Shown here in pieces: positions 1-6,976 of a stretch of 64,000 bases of DNA. Source of the DNA: an uncultured Oscillibacter sp. GTDB taxonomy: Bacteria; Bacillota; Clostridia; Oscillospirales; Oscillospiraceae. The notes under the pieces are model-generated. The model made no database searches. It was not told the DNA's origin and was given only the letters and a program-made list of their open reading frames with translations. The stretch lies in NCBI GenBank assembly GCA_910588005.1, contig CAJUQM010000010.1, positions 3,703 through 67,702 of the forward strand, written 5' to 3'. Both the position numbers and the translations under genes were made by a program. Position 1 is the stretch's first letter, and every line of letters begins with the position of its first letter.

Positions 1-37
1 GGAGCTGCTGCTCAAACGTCACCTTTTTCACGCTCAT
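1..37 (-). CDS. xseB: Exodeoxyribonuclease VII small subunit, N-terminal fragment
   Basis: Only the first 12 codons are inside the window (MSVKKVTFEQQL); the rest runs off the low-coordinate edge. The ATG overlaps the xseA stop codon in an ATGA arrangement, which is the usual translational coupling of the two ExoVII subunits. XseB partners XseA in degrading single-stranded DNA. The call rests on position after xseA and on the fit of this N-terminus to XseB; too little is present to check anything else. Confidence 0.8.
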   Translation of the reverse strand, partial: MSVKKVTFEQQL

Positions 38-1251
38 CTCTTCCGCTCCTTCTTATATGCCTCATTCACTGTGCAGGAAATTCCACCTTCACCCAGCTTT
101 ACCGACACATGGTCCCCGGGGGAGACGTCCTTGTAGCTTCTCAAAACTGTCCCGTCCGCGTTCTGGGCCATTGCGTATCCCCGGCCCAGCACTTTTAGGG
201 GACTCATGGCGTCCAGAGCCGCCGCCAGGGCAGAAAACCGCTCCCGTCTCCTGGCCGTCAGAATTCCGGACACGTCTCCCAGCCTTCGCTGGACATGATC
301 CAGCTCCATTCGCCTGTCCTGAACAAAGGCCATCTGATCCGTCATCACCCGGTTGGAGGCCAGTTTCTCCAGCCTCTGCCGCAGGGACTCCAGTCGTGCT
401 GCCTGGCTCTGCGCCACGCGCTCCTCCGTGTCCCGGAGCCACCGCCGCAGCTCCATCCGGTCCGGCACGGCGATCTCCGCCGCGTTGGAGGGCGTGGAAG
501 CCCGGACATCCGCCACAAAATCCGCAATGGTGACGTCCGGCTCATGCCCCACGGCGGAGATGACCGGCGTCTCACAGTCGTAGATCGCCCGGGCCACCCG
601 TTCGTCATTAAAGGCCCACAGGTCCTCCATAGACCCGCCCCCCCGGCCGGTGATGATCACGTCGCCGATCTTCCACCGGTCCGCGTACCGGATGGCTCCG
701 GCGATCTCCGGCGGGGCCTCGGCCCCCTGGACACGGACCGGCAGCAAAACCACCTTCGCCAAGGGATAGCGCCGGTTCAGAATGCGGATCATATCGTGGA
801 CTGCCGCCCCTGCGGAGGATGTGACGACGGCGATTGTCTCCGGATACGATGGAAGGGGCTTTTTGTGGGAGGGATCGAAGAGGCCCTCCGCATAGAGGCG
901 GGCCTTCAGCTGTTCGAAGGCCACCGCCAGATCCCCCGCCCCCTCCGGCGTCAGAGCGTCGCAGTAGAGCTGGTAGGCTCCGTCTCTGGGAAAGACCGAC
1001 ACACGGCCCGAGGCGACGGCTCTCATGCCGTTTTCCGGACGGAACCGGAGCTTTGAGGCCTGTCCCCGGAACATCACGCAACGCAGAGCACCCTCCGGGT
1101 CCTTCAAGGTGAAGTAGTGGTGCCCGGAGGGGTAGATTTTATAATTGGACAGCTCTCCCCGGACATAGATTCCCCGCAGCATGGGTTCTCCGTCCAGCAA
1201 AAGCTTGACCAGCTGATTGACCTCGCCCACGCCGAAAATGTGGTGTTCCAT
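34..1251 (-). CDS. xseA: Exodeoxyribonuclease VII large subunit
   Basis: Catalytic subunit of ExoVII, a metal-independent cytoplasmic nuclease that cuts single-stranded DNA into oligonucleotides during repair. The 405-aa length is normal. Residues about 5-100 form the OB-fold region (visible motif YVRGELSNYK), followed by the catalytic domain with the family segments VVTSSAGAAVHDMI, GRGGGSMEDLWAFNDE and SAVGHEPDVTIADFVAD, then a coiled-coil-like Arg/Glu/Leu-rich stretch. The stop overlaps the xseB start. In related Clostridia xseA follows nusB directly; here about 860 bp with two accessory genes separates them, so xseA probably needs its own promoter in 1252-1532. Confidence 0.97.
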   Translation of the reverse strand: MEHHIFGVGEVNQLVKLLLDGEPMLRGIYVRGELSNYKIYPSGHHYFTLKDPEGALRCVMFRGQASKLRFRPENGMRAVASGRVSVFPRDGAYQLYCDALTPEGAGDLAVAFEQLKARLYAEGLFDPSHKKPLPSYPETIAVVTSSAGAAVHDMIRILNRRYPLAKVVLLPVRVQGAEAPPEIAGAIRYADRWKIGDVIITGRGGGSMEDLWAFNDERVARAIYDCETPVISAVGHEPDVTIADFVADVRASTPSNAAEIAVPDRMELRRWLRDTEERVAQSQAARLESLRQRLEKLASNRVMTDQMAFVQDRRMELDHVQRRLGDVSGILTARRRERFSALAAALDAMSPLKVLGRGYAMAQNADGTVLRSYKDVSPGDHVSVKLGEGGISCTVNEAYKKERKR

Positions 1252-1359
1252 TCTTACCTCTCATCAGTAATGTCTAAAATTTACAGGATCGGGCCTGTGC
1301 CTGCTCCGACGGGCAGGGGGATTTCAGCCATGAGGATGGCTGGGCAGATGCACCCCCCA

Positions 1360-1391
1360 TTTTCTCTTTTCGCCGCGCCGAAAAGAGAAAA
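1360..1391. repeat. Perfect 13-bp inverted repeat between xseA and the XRE gene
   Basis: TTTTCTCTTTTCG at 1360-1372 and its exact complement at 1379-1391 flank a 6-nt GC loop. A further AAAAGAGAAAA copy follows at about 1409-1419, and a short palindrome CCGTGCACGG lies between them. It sits in the 281-bp space downstream of the XRE gene and upstream of xseA. It could be a terminator for the XRE gene or an intergenic repeat; neither strand has a clean U-run right after the stem. Confidence 0.5.
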
Positions 1392-1532
1392 CGGGCCGTG
1401 CACGGTCCAAAAGAGAAAAGAGCGCTTTGGGTGGCTGCTGGAGGAATCTGCTGCGTGGACGCAGGGACTTGCTCCTCTTCCCGCGCTTCGCGCCTGACTG
1501 GTCCCGTGCTCCGGTAAACCGCTCTTCAAAAA

Positions 1533-1739
1533 TCATCTTTTATCGGTGCGGCCTGCCAGATAGTCCAGCGACACACCGAAGTGGTCCGCCAAGGCGCAGA
1601 GATTCTCAAACCCGGGATAATTCTCTCCTGCTTCAAATCTTTGATATTGTCGCCCTGCAACTTTAATTGCTTTTGCGGTCTGCACCTGGGTTTCCTTTTT
1701 TTCTGCCCTTAGTTCACGCAACCTTTTTGAAAATTCCAT
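1533..1739 (-). CDS. Small XRE-family helix-turn-helix regulator
   Basis: 68-aa protein that is little more than one HTH_3/Cro-CI domain: RLRELRAEKKETQVQTAKAI is helices 1-2, then VAGRQYQRFEAGENYPGFEN is the recognition region, and FGVSLDYLAGR is the usual tail. The start ATG at 1739 was chosen because AAGGAG lies 5-6 nt upstream; the frame is open further upstream but without a ribosome site. It is divergent from the 71-aa gene at 1825 and shares an 85-bp intergenic region holding a direct repeat that looks like its operator. Probable autorepressor and regulator of the divergent gene (inference). Confidence 0.88.
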   Translation of the reverse strand: MEFSKRLRELRAEKKETQVQTAKAIKVAGRQYQRFEAGENYPGFENLCALADHFGVSLDYLAGRTDKR

Positions 1740-1748
1740 ACAAGCTCC

Positions 1749-1777
1749 TTGACACGACGGATTATACGTGCTATAAT
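1749..1777 (+). promoter_or_regulatory. Consensus sigma-A promoter for the 71-aa gene
   Basis: TTGACA at 1749-1754 and TATAAT at 1772-1777, spacer exactly 17 bp; both hexamers match consensus. A second perfect TATAAT reads on the minus strand at 1766-1761, pointing to the XRE gene, with only a poor -35 (TGTGTC). The two promoters therefore overlap face to face. Confidence 0.85.
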
Positions 1778-1799
1778 CATCCCGACACACGACGGATTA
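1752..1799. promoter_or_regulatory. Paired operator-like repeats in the divergent XRE promoter
   Basis: The 13-mer ACACGACGGATTA occurs at 1752-1764 and again at 1787-1799, 35 bp apart on the same strand. The second copy extends into a dyad, ACGAC-N6-GTCGT (1789-1804). Copy one covers the plus-strand -35 edge and the minus-strand -10; copy two covers the plus-strand transcription start and the minus-strand -35. This is the arrangement expected of an XRE repressor controlling both directions, but binding is inferred. Confidence 0.65.
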
Positions 1800-1824
1800 G
1801 TCGTTTTGTTGAAAGGTGGTACTT

Positions 1825-2040
1825 ATGTCCGACTTCATGGTCTGGCTCTATGCCAACTATATCCGCCCGCAGCTGGAGTCCGCGCAGCGGGGCGATTATG
1901 ATTTCCACTTCGACCTGCTGAAAAACGACCTGCCCCCCTGCGCCCGTCCCTCCCTGGACAAATGCCTGGAGTTTACCGCCTCTGAGGCCTTCCTCCTCGG
2001 CGTACGGACAGGCGCGGGCTTATCCGCCGACACGCGATAG
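1825..2040 (+). CDS. 71-aa protein of unknown function, divergent from XRE regulator
   Basis: No function recognised. Start ATG at 1825 (MSDFMVWLYANYIRPQ) is preceded by GAAAGGTGG at good spacing. The protein looks soluble and helical, with acidic and aromatic residues (YDFHFDLLKND) and a C-terminal FLLGVRTGAGL segment; I see no signal peptide, membrane span or catalytic motif. It is driven by a consensus promoter that overlaps repeat operators and is followed by a hairpin terminator, so it is a monocistronic gene under the XRE protein. Candidates are a toxin or phage-like accessory factor, or a small metabolic modulator; the sequence does not decide. Confidence 0.75.
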   Translation: MSDFMVWLYANYIRPQLESAQRGDYDFHFDLLKNDLPPCARPSLDKCLEFTASEAFLLGVRTGAGLSADTR

Positions 2041-2062
2041 GCCGCCGCATGCGCAGAAAACA

Positions 2063-2110
2063 GGCAGAGCCGGACATGGATGTCCTCCATGCCCGCTCTG
2101 CCCCATTTTT
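2063..2110 (+). terminator. Hairpin terminator after the 71-aa gene
   Basis: GGCAGAGC at 2063-2070 pairs with GCTCTGCC at 2095-2102, with a second internal GGACATGGA/TCCTCCATG stem, followed by CCATTTTTATTTATT. It lies just before the convergent nusB stop codon and may serve both genes. Confidence 0.7.
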
Positions 2111-2112
2111 AT

Positions 2113-2562
2113 TTATTCTGTAATCTCCTGCCGGACAAAGCTGCCCAAAATACCGTTGATAAATTTTACCGTCTCCGGCGTCTCGTATTTCTTGGCAATC
2201 TCCACCGCCTCGTTGATGGCGGCGCCGTTGGGGACGTCCTGCATGTACAGAATCTCATACATGGCCACCCGCATGACGGCGGAGGCCACCAGCGGAATGC
2301 GGGCAAACTTCCATCCCTTGGCATATTTTTCGATATAGCCGTCCAGCTCCGCCCCGTGCCCGTCAACGCCCTTTACAAGACGCCGGATATACTCCCCCTG
2401 CTTGGGACCCGGGGCCTCGGCATAAAGGGCGTCCTCCTCCTTAAGCGCCGCGAAAGACTCCGCCGTCAGCCGTTCGTCCAGCAGCGCGTCCACGGACTTA
2501 TCGGTGAAGCTCAGCTCATAGGAGAGGTGGATGGCGATCTCCCGCGCGGTGTTCCGTACCAT
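2113..2562 (-). CDS. nusB: Transcription antitermination factor NusB
   Basis: 149-aa all-helical RNA-binding protein that joins NusA/NusE/NusG in rRNA antitermination. Visible family features are the N-terminal basic helix (MVRNTAREIAIHLSYELSF), the PLVASAVMRVAMYEILY helix and the C-terminal INEAVEIAKKYETPETVKFINGIL written here as two halves, INEAVEIAKKY and FINGILG. Start ATG at 2562 sits behind a modest AGAGG; the open frame extends upstream into the asp23 gene without an initiation signal. It follows asp23 by 38 bp and ends the spoIIIA-asp23-nusB run. Confidence 0.96.
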   Translation of the reverse strand: MVRNTAREIAIHLSYELSFTDKSVDALLDERLTAESFAALKEEDALYAEAPGPKQGEYIRRLVKGVDGHGAELDGYIEKYAKGWKFARIPLVASAVMRVAMYEILYMQDVPNGAAINEAVEIAKKYETPETVKFINGILGSFVRQEITE

Positions 2563-2600
2563 ACTCTTTTGTCCTCTGTCTTTCTCTCTCAGATCACTCT

Positions 2601-2978
2601 TCAGGCCAGCGTCACGCCGCCCACGTGGATATTGACTTTTTCCACGGCGCACCCGGTCATGGCCTCCACAGAGGACATCACCGCCTTCTGAGCGCTCTCC
2701 GCCACCTCGGGGATGGGGTGGCCATACTCCACTGTCAAATACAAATCCAGCGTCAGCGCCGCGCCGGTGGCGTCGATCTTCACGCCCTTGGCGCTCTTCT
2801 GGGCGTTTTTGCGGTTGTTCATCAGATCGGTGACGCTGTTGCCCATGGCGGTCATCATGCCAGATACGCCCTCCACTTCCCGCACGGCGCCCACGGCAAT
2901 GGAGGCAATGACCTCCTCTGAGATGTTGATGCTTCCGTTCTCCTCCGGCAGCGTCATATATTCCCTGCTCTCGCCCAT
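2601..2978 (-). CDS. Asp23/Gls24 family protein (YqhY-type)
   Basis: 125-aa envelope-stress/cell-envelope homeostasis family protein. The core motif is present: ISEEVIASIAVGAVREVEGV, then the beta-rich LTLDLYLTVEYGHPIPEVAE and the terminal VNIHVGGV. Start ATG at 2978 follows AAGGAGAG. In Firmicutes this gene (yqhY) regularly sits between spoIIIAH or accBC and nusB, as here; family members associate with the membrane and have been linked to lipid synthesis control. The 255 bp upstream hold a strong inverted repeat but no promoter I can read with confidence. Confidence 0.93.
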   Translation of the reverse strand: MGESREYMTLPEENGSINISEEVIASIAVGAVREVEGVSGMMTAMGNSVTDLMNNRKNAQKSAKGVKIDATGAALTLDLYLTVEYGHPIPEVAESAQKAVMSSVEAMTGCAVEKVNIHVGGVTLA

Positions 2979-3175
2979 GGTTTGACTCTCCTTAACTTGT
3001 GATGTCATCGGTATCGTAAATAAACCGGTGGTTCCAGGTCTTGATTGCACCAAATCCGCAAAGCGGACTGTGATACGCCGGCCGGTCGGCGGCCGTCTCT
3101 CCGCGGAAAAGCAATCCGCCGCCGTAAATATGACGCTCCGCCCTCTGCCGCAGCGCAAAGCCGGCGGATATATCA

Positions 3176-3212
3176 CGTGGTACAATAGCCGCTTTGCGGC
3201 TATTGTACCACG
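3176..3212. repeat. 17-bp perfect inverted repeat with TTT loop
   Basis: CGTGGTACAATAGCCGC at 3176-3192 is repeated exactly in reverse complement at 3196-3212 around a 3-nt loop. It lies 22 nt beyond the spoIIIAH stop, between it and asp23. Neither strand has a U-run after the stem, so it is not a standard intrinsic terminator. It may end or stabilise the spoIIIA transcript or be an intergenic palindromic element; the core ATAGCCGC/GCGGCTAT recurs in the hairpin at 21748-21772. Confidence 0.8.
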
Positions 3213-3233
3213 CCCCGCCGGAAAATACAACCT

Positions 3234-3806
3234 TTAATTTGCGGCCATAATCTTGATTCCGCTGGCGCCGTAGCCGGTCTCCGACATGGCGATGTCCGTG
3301 ATCTTCGCCACATCCTCCCCGGTCAGCTCTCCGGAGGCGGTGGAGACCACCACGCTGATGCTGTCCTCCCCCATAAAGGCCACGCAATCCGTATATCCCT
3401 TGGCGGTAACGAGATTTTCAATCTGTGCCTCTTTCAGCGTAAAGGACGCCAGAACCTGAATTCCCTCCGAGGCCTCGTTAGCGACGGCGGTGTCCGCGTT
3501 CTCCTGGGCCGCCGCCTCCTGCAAAAGGGAGATGGCGCTGTCCCGAGCCTGCTGGCGGGTGAGCCGGGCGGAGGCGAAGTAGTCCGATCCCGTGTAGACC
3601 CCGGCCTCATCCTCCCCGGCGGCGGGGGCGTCCTCCCCGTCCTTTGTGCCGGAGACCAGCGCCGCCTCCCCTAAGATCTTTGTCCCCGCGTCCTCCGTGC
3701 CGTCCGGCGCCGCCTGGCCGGAGTATTTCCAGTTCAGCGCCGCCGCCGCGCACACCAGTACCGCCATGGTCACCACCACAGCGTTTCGTTTCAGTCTTGC
3801 ACTCAT
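3234..3806 (-). CDS. spoIIIAH: Stage III sporulation protein AH
   Basis: 190-aa membrane protein of the mother-cell half of the SpoIIIA-SpoIIQ channel that links mother cell and forespore during engulfment. One N-terminal transmembrane segment (residues about 8-27, AVVVTMAVLVCAAAALNW) is followed by a low-complexity acidic linker and a C-terminal ring-building YscJ/FliF-like domain (residues about 95-190, ending SGIKIMAA). Start ATG at 3806 follows GGAGGAGG. It is the last gene of the spoIIIA operon, 23 bp after spoIIIAG. Confidence 0.95.
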   Translation of the reverse strand: MSARLKRNAVVVTMAVLVCAAAALNWKYSGQAAPDGTEDAGTKILGEAALVSGTKDGEDAPAAGEDEAGVYTGSDYFASARLTRQQARDSAISLLQEAAAQENADTAVANEASEGIQVLASFTLKEAQIENLVTAKGYTDCVAFMGEDSISVVVSTASGELTGEDVAKITDIAMSETGYGASGIKIMAAN

Positions 3807-3829
3807 GGGCTTTTTCCTCCTCCAAATGA

Positions 3830-4345
3830 TTACTGCCATTTTGCCACTGTAACGCGGTCTGTGGTGAGACCTGTGAGGGCTGCCACAGCCTCCGTCACCG
3901 CCAGCCGCACCTCCGCCCGGTCTCCACCCTGACACACTATCAGCGCTCCCCGGTACGTGGGATAGATCCGACGGACGGTTACGGTCTCCGCTCCGGTTCC
4001 CCCCTTGACCAATACGGTCTCGGAGCGTCTGGAGTAGTCCTCCGGCGAGGCTGTGGGACCGCTGTACTTCAACTCCGTATCCTGGGCCAGCTGCCGCTCC
4101 CCGTCGGAGTCCACCGTCAACATCACCCGCACCTGTCCCACGCCGCTGATCGTGCTGAGAATGTCCTCCAGCTGCGTCTGAAGCTCCGGCTGCTCCGCCC
4201 TGTCTTCCCCACTGGAAAGCAGCTTGCCTCCCGGGCCGCTCCCCCCACTCGGCCACAGCAGCAGCCCTGCGCCGATCAGCACTACCAGGACCGCGTATTT
4301 GTACCTGTCCCATATCTTTCGCACTCCTTCAGCTTTCATTTTCAT
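3830..4345 (-). CDS. spoIIIAG: Stage III sporulation protein AG
   Basis: 171-aa ring-forming component of the SpoIIIA complex. One membrane span near residues 17-33 (YAVLVVLIGAGLLLW) precedes a mostly periplasm-like (intermembrane) domain with LSTISGVGQVRVMLTVDSDG and a later RIYPTYRGALIVCQGG segment typical of the family. Two in-frame ATGs (4345 and 4339) are possible starts; the first is taken. It overlaps the end of spoIIIAF by 17 nt, consistent with coupled translation. Confidence 0.94.
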   Translation of the reverse strand: MKMKAEGVRKIWDRYKYAVLVVLIGAGLLLWPSGGSGPGGKLLSSGEDRAEQPELQTQLEDILSTISGVGQVRVMLTVDSDGERQLAQDTELKYSGPTASPEDYSRRSETVLVKGGTGAETVTVRRIYPTYRGALIVCQGGDRAEVRLAVTEAVAALTGLTTDRVTVAKWQ

Positions 4346-4808
4346 GCCAAACCTGCCTCTCCCGCGGGATCCCCAGATCCCGCTCCATATAGGCTGCCAA
4401 TTCCTCCGACCGGCGGCCGCGCACCTCCGCCGCCGAGGGAAGCGGCACCCCTTCCGCTCCGGCCTCCGTCTCCACCCGAACCGTGACGGACTGTCCGAGC
4501 TGGGTGGCTTTGTCCAATATATATGCTTCCGTCCGTGAAGCTATGACCGACGCCAGCTCCTCTTCTTTTGCCAGCTCCAATTCCTCCTGCCGCTCCTGAA
4601 CGGCCTGGCTGTAGGTGTCCAAATCCAGCTCCAAGCGGCTCAGGTCCGTCCGCAGAACCGGCTGGAGCAGGGCCGCCAATAATGCAAGTCCTCCGGTAAA
4701 GGCTGCAATTTTCCGGATATTTCCCTCCGGAATGAGCGTCTGGGCCACTGTCAGCAGCAGCGTCACCGCCACTACCGACGTTAGCCACTCCCGTACCGCG
4801 GCGATCAT
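4329..4808 (-). CDS. spoIIIAF: Stage III sporulation protein AF
   Basis: 159-aa protein with two N-terminal transmembrane helices (about residues 8-25 and 33-52, TSVVAVTLLLTVAQTLI and IAAFTGGLALLAALLQPVL), then a soluble, charged, partly coiled-coil domain (VQERQEELELAKEEELASV). This matches SpoIIIAF, a membrane platform subunit of the SpoIIIA complex. The ATG overlaps the spoIIIAE stop codon (ATGA). Confidence 0.93.
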   Translation of the reverse strand: MIAAVREWLTSVVAVTLLLTVAQTLIPEGNIRKIAAFTGGLALLAALLQPVLRTDLSRLELDLDTYSQAVQERQEELELAKEEELASVIASRTEAYILDKATQLGQSVTVRVETEAGAEGVPLPSAAEVRGRRSEELAAYMERDLGIPRERQVWHENES

Positions 4809-5884
4809 GGCGTCACCGCCGCCACGGAGGACAGTACCGAAATCAACAGCAGAAAAGCGCAGCTGCCCGTCATGCCCAGTACCAGCCCGAAGGCGCCTCC
4901 CAGGCCGTCAATGAGCTTGCAGAGATTGGGCGCGCCCACTGTGGCCGCCAGAAAAGCTGTGAGCTTGTACAGCAGATATTGAATTCCCAGCTGCAAAAAG
5001 GGGTGGGCGCAGGCTGCCAAAATCCCCAGCATCCCAAATACGCCGATGGTGTTTTTCAGCATTCCGGCTCCCGCCAGCACAGTTTCCGACGCCTCGGAGA
5101 GAATGCTTCCCACCACCGGGATCGCACCGCTGATGGCGGCCTTGGCAACCTTCAGCGCGGCGGCGTCCGCCGAGCCGGACACCACCCGCACAACGGACAG
5201 GTACACCGTAAAGGCCAGCAGCACCGTGGTTAAAATCCAGGTAATCACTTTTTTCAGCGCCTCCGCCAAAGCCCCCAGCCGGTTTTCCGGCAGCATGGCG
5301 GCGGAGGCCAGCGCACCGGCGTATAAGTACACCAAGGGCATCAGCAGCTGGTCAATAAGGCTAATCAGCAAATCCGCCAAAAACACCGTGCTCACCTGCT
5401 GAACCGTGGCAGAGGTCACTGCGCCGGAGGCCGCCGTTGCCGCCGCCAGCGTGGGCAGCAGCACCCTGGAAAAGATAGACAGCTCCTCAATCGTCCGCGC
5501 CCCCAGCCCCATCAGGGAGTCCAGACTCCCTGCCGTCAGCAGCGTTACGGACAATGCCCCCGCCATAGGTAAAAACACCGTCATCTTTCCGCCATCCACT
5601 CCCTGGTAAAACCCGTCCACAGCACTGCACAGCAGTACCGCCAGCAGCACCAGCGCCGCTCCCCGGACGCGCTGCCGGAGAACGCCCCCGATCTCCTGGC
5701 TTAAGCTGTCCAAAATGGCCTTGATTCCAGACGTGAATCCCCCTGTACCCGAGGCGTCCACCTGCTGCAGCAATTCTCCGGCAGCCTCCGGCAGCGCCTC
5801 CTCCAGATCCCGGGGGACCTGCGCCGACCGGGCCGGAACGGTCAGTACCGCCAGGGCGAGGATTAAAAAGATCAATCGTCTCAT
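4805..5884 (-). CDS. spoIIIAE: Stage III sporulation protein AE
   Basis: 359-aa polytopic membrane protein, the largest membrane subunit of the SpoIIIA channel. A signal-peptide-like start (MRRLIFLILALAVLTVPARS) is followed by a soluble stretch and about seven to eight hydrophobic helices, with the family segment GVLRQRVRGAALVLLAVLL. Start ATG at 5884 was chosen because it overlaps the spoIIIAD stop (ATGA) and gives the normal family length; the longer open frame upstream lies inside spoIIIAD. Confidence 0.94.
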   Translation of the reverse strand: MRRLIFLILALAVLTVPARSAQVPRDLEEALPEAAGELLQQVDASGTGGFTSGIKAILDSLSQEIGGVLRQRVRGAALVLLAVLLCSAVDGFYQGVDGGKMTVFLPMAGALSVTLLTAGSLDSLMGLGARTIEELSIFSRVLLPTLAAATAASGAVTSATVQQVSTVFLADLLISLIDQLLMPLVYLYAGALASAAMLPENRLGALAEALKKVITWILTTVLLAFTVYLSVVRVVSGSADAAALKVAKAAISGAIPVVGSILSEASETVLAGAGMLKNTIGVFGMLGILAACAHPFLQLGIQYLLYKLTAFLAATVGAPNLCKLIDGLGGAFGLVLGMTGSCAFLLLISVLSSVAAVTP

Positions 5885-6270
5885 CGCGTCAGCTCCAGCA
5901 GCAGCGCCAGCACCGCCCGCAGCAGCGGCAGCGACACCAGCAGGGCGCACACCGTCCCCGCCGTCTCCACCGCGGAGGCAAGGGCGGATTCCCCGGCATC
6001 CCGGCAGAGGCTGCCGCCCACCTTGACCACCAGGGCAATGCCCGCCGTCTTGTACAAAGGAATGAAGAGATCGTCCGAAAGCCCGCTGGCAGCGCCAATC
6101 TCCCGAAGGAAATCCAGTAGCTCCCCCAGCGCCCCCGCCAAAAACAGCAATACGGCGGCCACAGCGGCCGAGGCCAGCAGCAGCGCCAACTCCGGACTTT
6201 CCTTTTTCAGCACCAGCGCCAGAAGCGCCCCCACAACACAGAGGCCCGTCACTTGAAAGACCTGCTCCAT
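5881..6270 (-). CDS. spoIIIAD: Stage III sporulation protein AD
   Basis: 129-aa membrane protein with four hydrophobic stretches, including VTGLCVVGALLALVL at the N-terminus and LVSLPLLRAVLALLLEL at the C-terminus, plus the family segment LFIPLYKTAGIALVVKVGG. Belongs to the SpoIIIAC/SpoIIIAD family. It starts 2 bp after the spoIIIAC stop and its own stop overlaps the spoIIIAE start. Confidence 0.94.
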   Translation of the reverse strand: MEQVFQVTGLCVVGALLALVLKKESPELALLLASAAVAAVLLFLAGALGELLDFLREIGAASGLSDDLFIPLYKTAGIALVVKVGGSLCRDAGESALASAVETAGTVCALLVSLPLLRAVLALLLELTR

Positions 6271-6272
6271 GT

Positions 6273-6467
6273 TCAGAAGTTGAACAGCGTTTTGATCAGG
6301 TTAAACAGGTCGCTGATCTCCTGTACCATGATCATGAGCACCACCACCAGTCCCGCCAGAGTGGTCATCATCGCCTGCTCCTCCCGGCCGGAACGCACCA
6401 GCAGCTGGTTCAGCACCGCCACTAGAATTCCAATGGCCGCGATCTTAAAAATTAAATCCACATCCAT
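6273..6467 (-). CDS. spoIIIAC: Stage III sporulation protein AC
   Basis: 64-aa two-helix membrane protein: residues about 4-22 (DLIFKIAAIGILVAVLNQLL) and 34-52 (LAGLVVVLMIMVQEISDL), with the charged loop GREEQAMMTT between them. This is the standard size and pattern of SpoIIIAC. The ATG at 6467 gives MDVDLIFK; an upstream open stretch would add residues not seen in the family. Twelve bp separate it from spoIIIAB. Confidence 0.93.
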   Translation of the reverse strand: MDVDLIFKIAAIGILVAVLNQLLVRSGREEQAMMTTLAGLVVVLMIMVQEISDLFNLIKTLFNF

Positions 6468-6478
6468 ATTGTGTATCC

Positions 6479-6976
6479 TCAAATCAGTAAAATCACCAAC
6501 AGCGCCGCGCCGGAGAGGCACAGCGCCGTAGTCCGCTTGGCCTCTTCCGGACGGCGTCGGGCGCAGTCCTCCGCATCCTTTGCCAAAGAGTAAATAGCAA
6601 GTGAAATCGCCTTACAGATGCTCTCTTCGTCTCCACACAGATGATTCCCAAGTTCTTCCAGAGCTGTGCCAGAGTCTACGGACAGCGGCAGAGCTTCGGC
6701 ACCCTGCCGCCAGGTCGCCGGCAAATCCCTCCCCTGCCGGGCGGACAGCGCCGCTGTCCGAAAAAACGCTCCCACCTCCGCTCCGCATCCGGCGGCTAAA
6801 TGATTCAGCAGGGCCGGCAAAGGCGTTCTGGCCATGCGAATCTCCTCCGCCATTTTCCGCAGGGCGGACAGCAGATCGGACAGCGTGTCCATCTCACGGC
6901 GGCGCTCCAGAGCATGGAGATATCTGACCAGCATGCCTCCCCCTAAAATACAGGCGCTTCCCAACACCTTCAGCAT
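6479..6976 (-). CDS. spoIIIAB: Stage III sporulation protein AB
   Basis: 165-aa protein resembling type II secretion GspF-like domains. N-terminal helix MLKVLGSACILGGGMLV anchors it, the middle is a helical cytoplasmic domain (DLLSALRKMAEEIRMARTPL is a family signature), and a C-terminal span (ALCLSGAALLVILLI) ends the protein. It overlaps spoIIIAA by 7 nt. It probably works with the SpoIIIAA ATPase at the base of the channel. Confidence 0.94.
   Translation of the reverse strand: MLKVLGSACILGGGMLVRYLHALERRREMDTLSDLLSALRKMAEEIRMARTPLPALLNHLAAGCGAEVGAFFRTAALSARQGRDLPATWRQGAEALPLSVDSGTALEELGNHLCGDEESICKAISLAIYSLAKDAEDCARRRPEEAKRTTALCLSGAALLVILLI

Noticed and set aside
1744..1805. Repeats near 1.75 kb considered as a CRISPR or attachment site
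   Set aside because: Only two copies with promoter elements inside and no integrase or cas genes; an operator is the better reading.
2992..3387. 131-codon minus-strand frame over the 17-bp inverted repeat
   Set aside because: Overlaps the end of spoIIIAH in a different frame, Gly/Arg-rich, no ribosome site; treated as non-coding.
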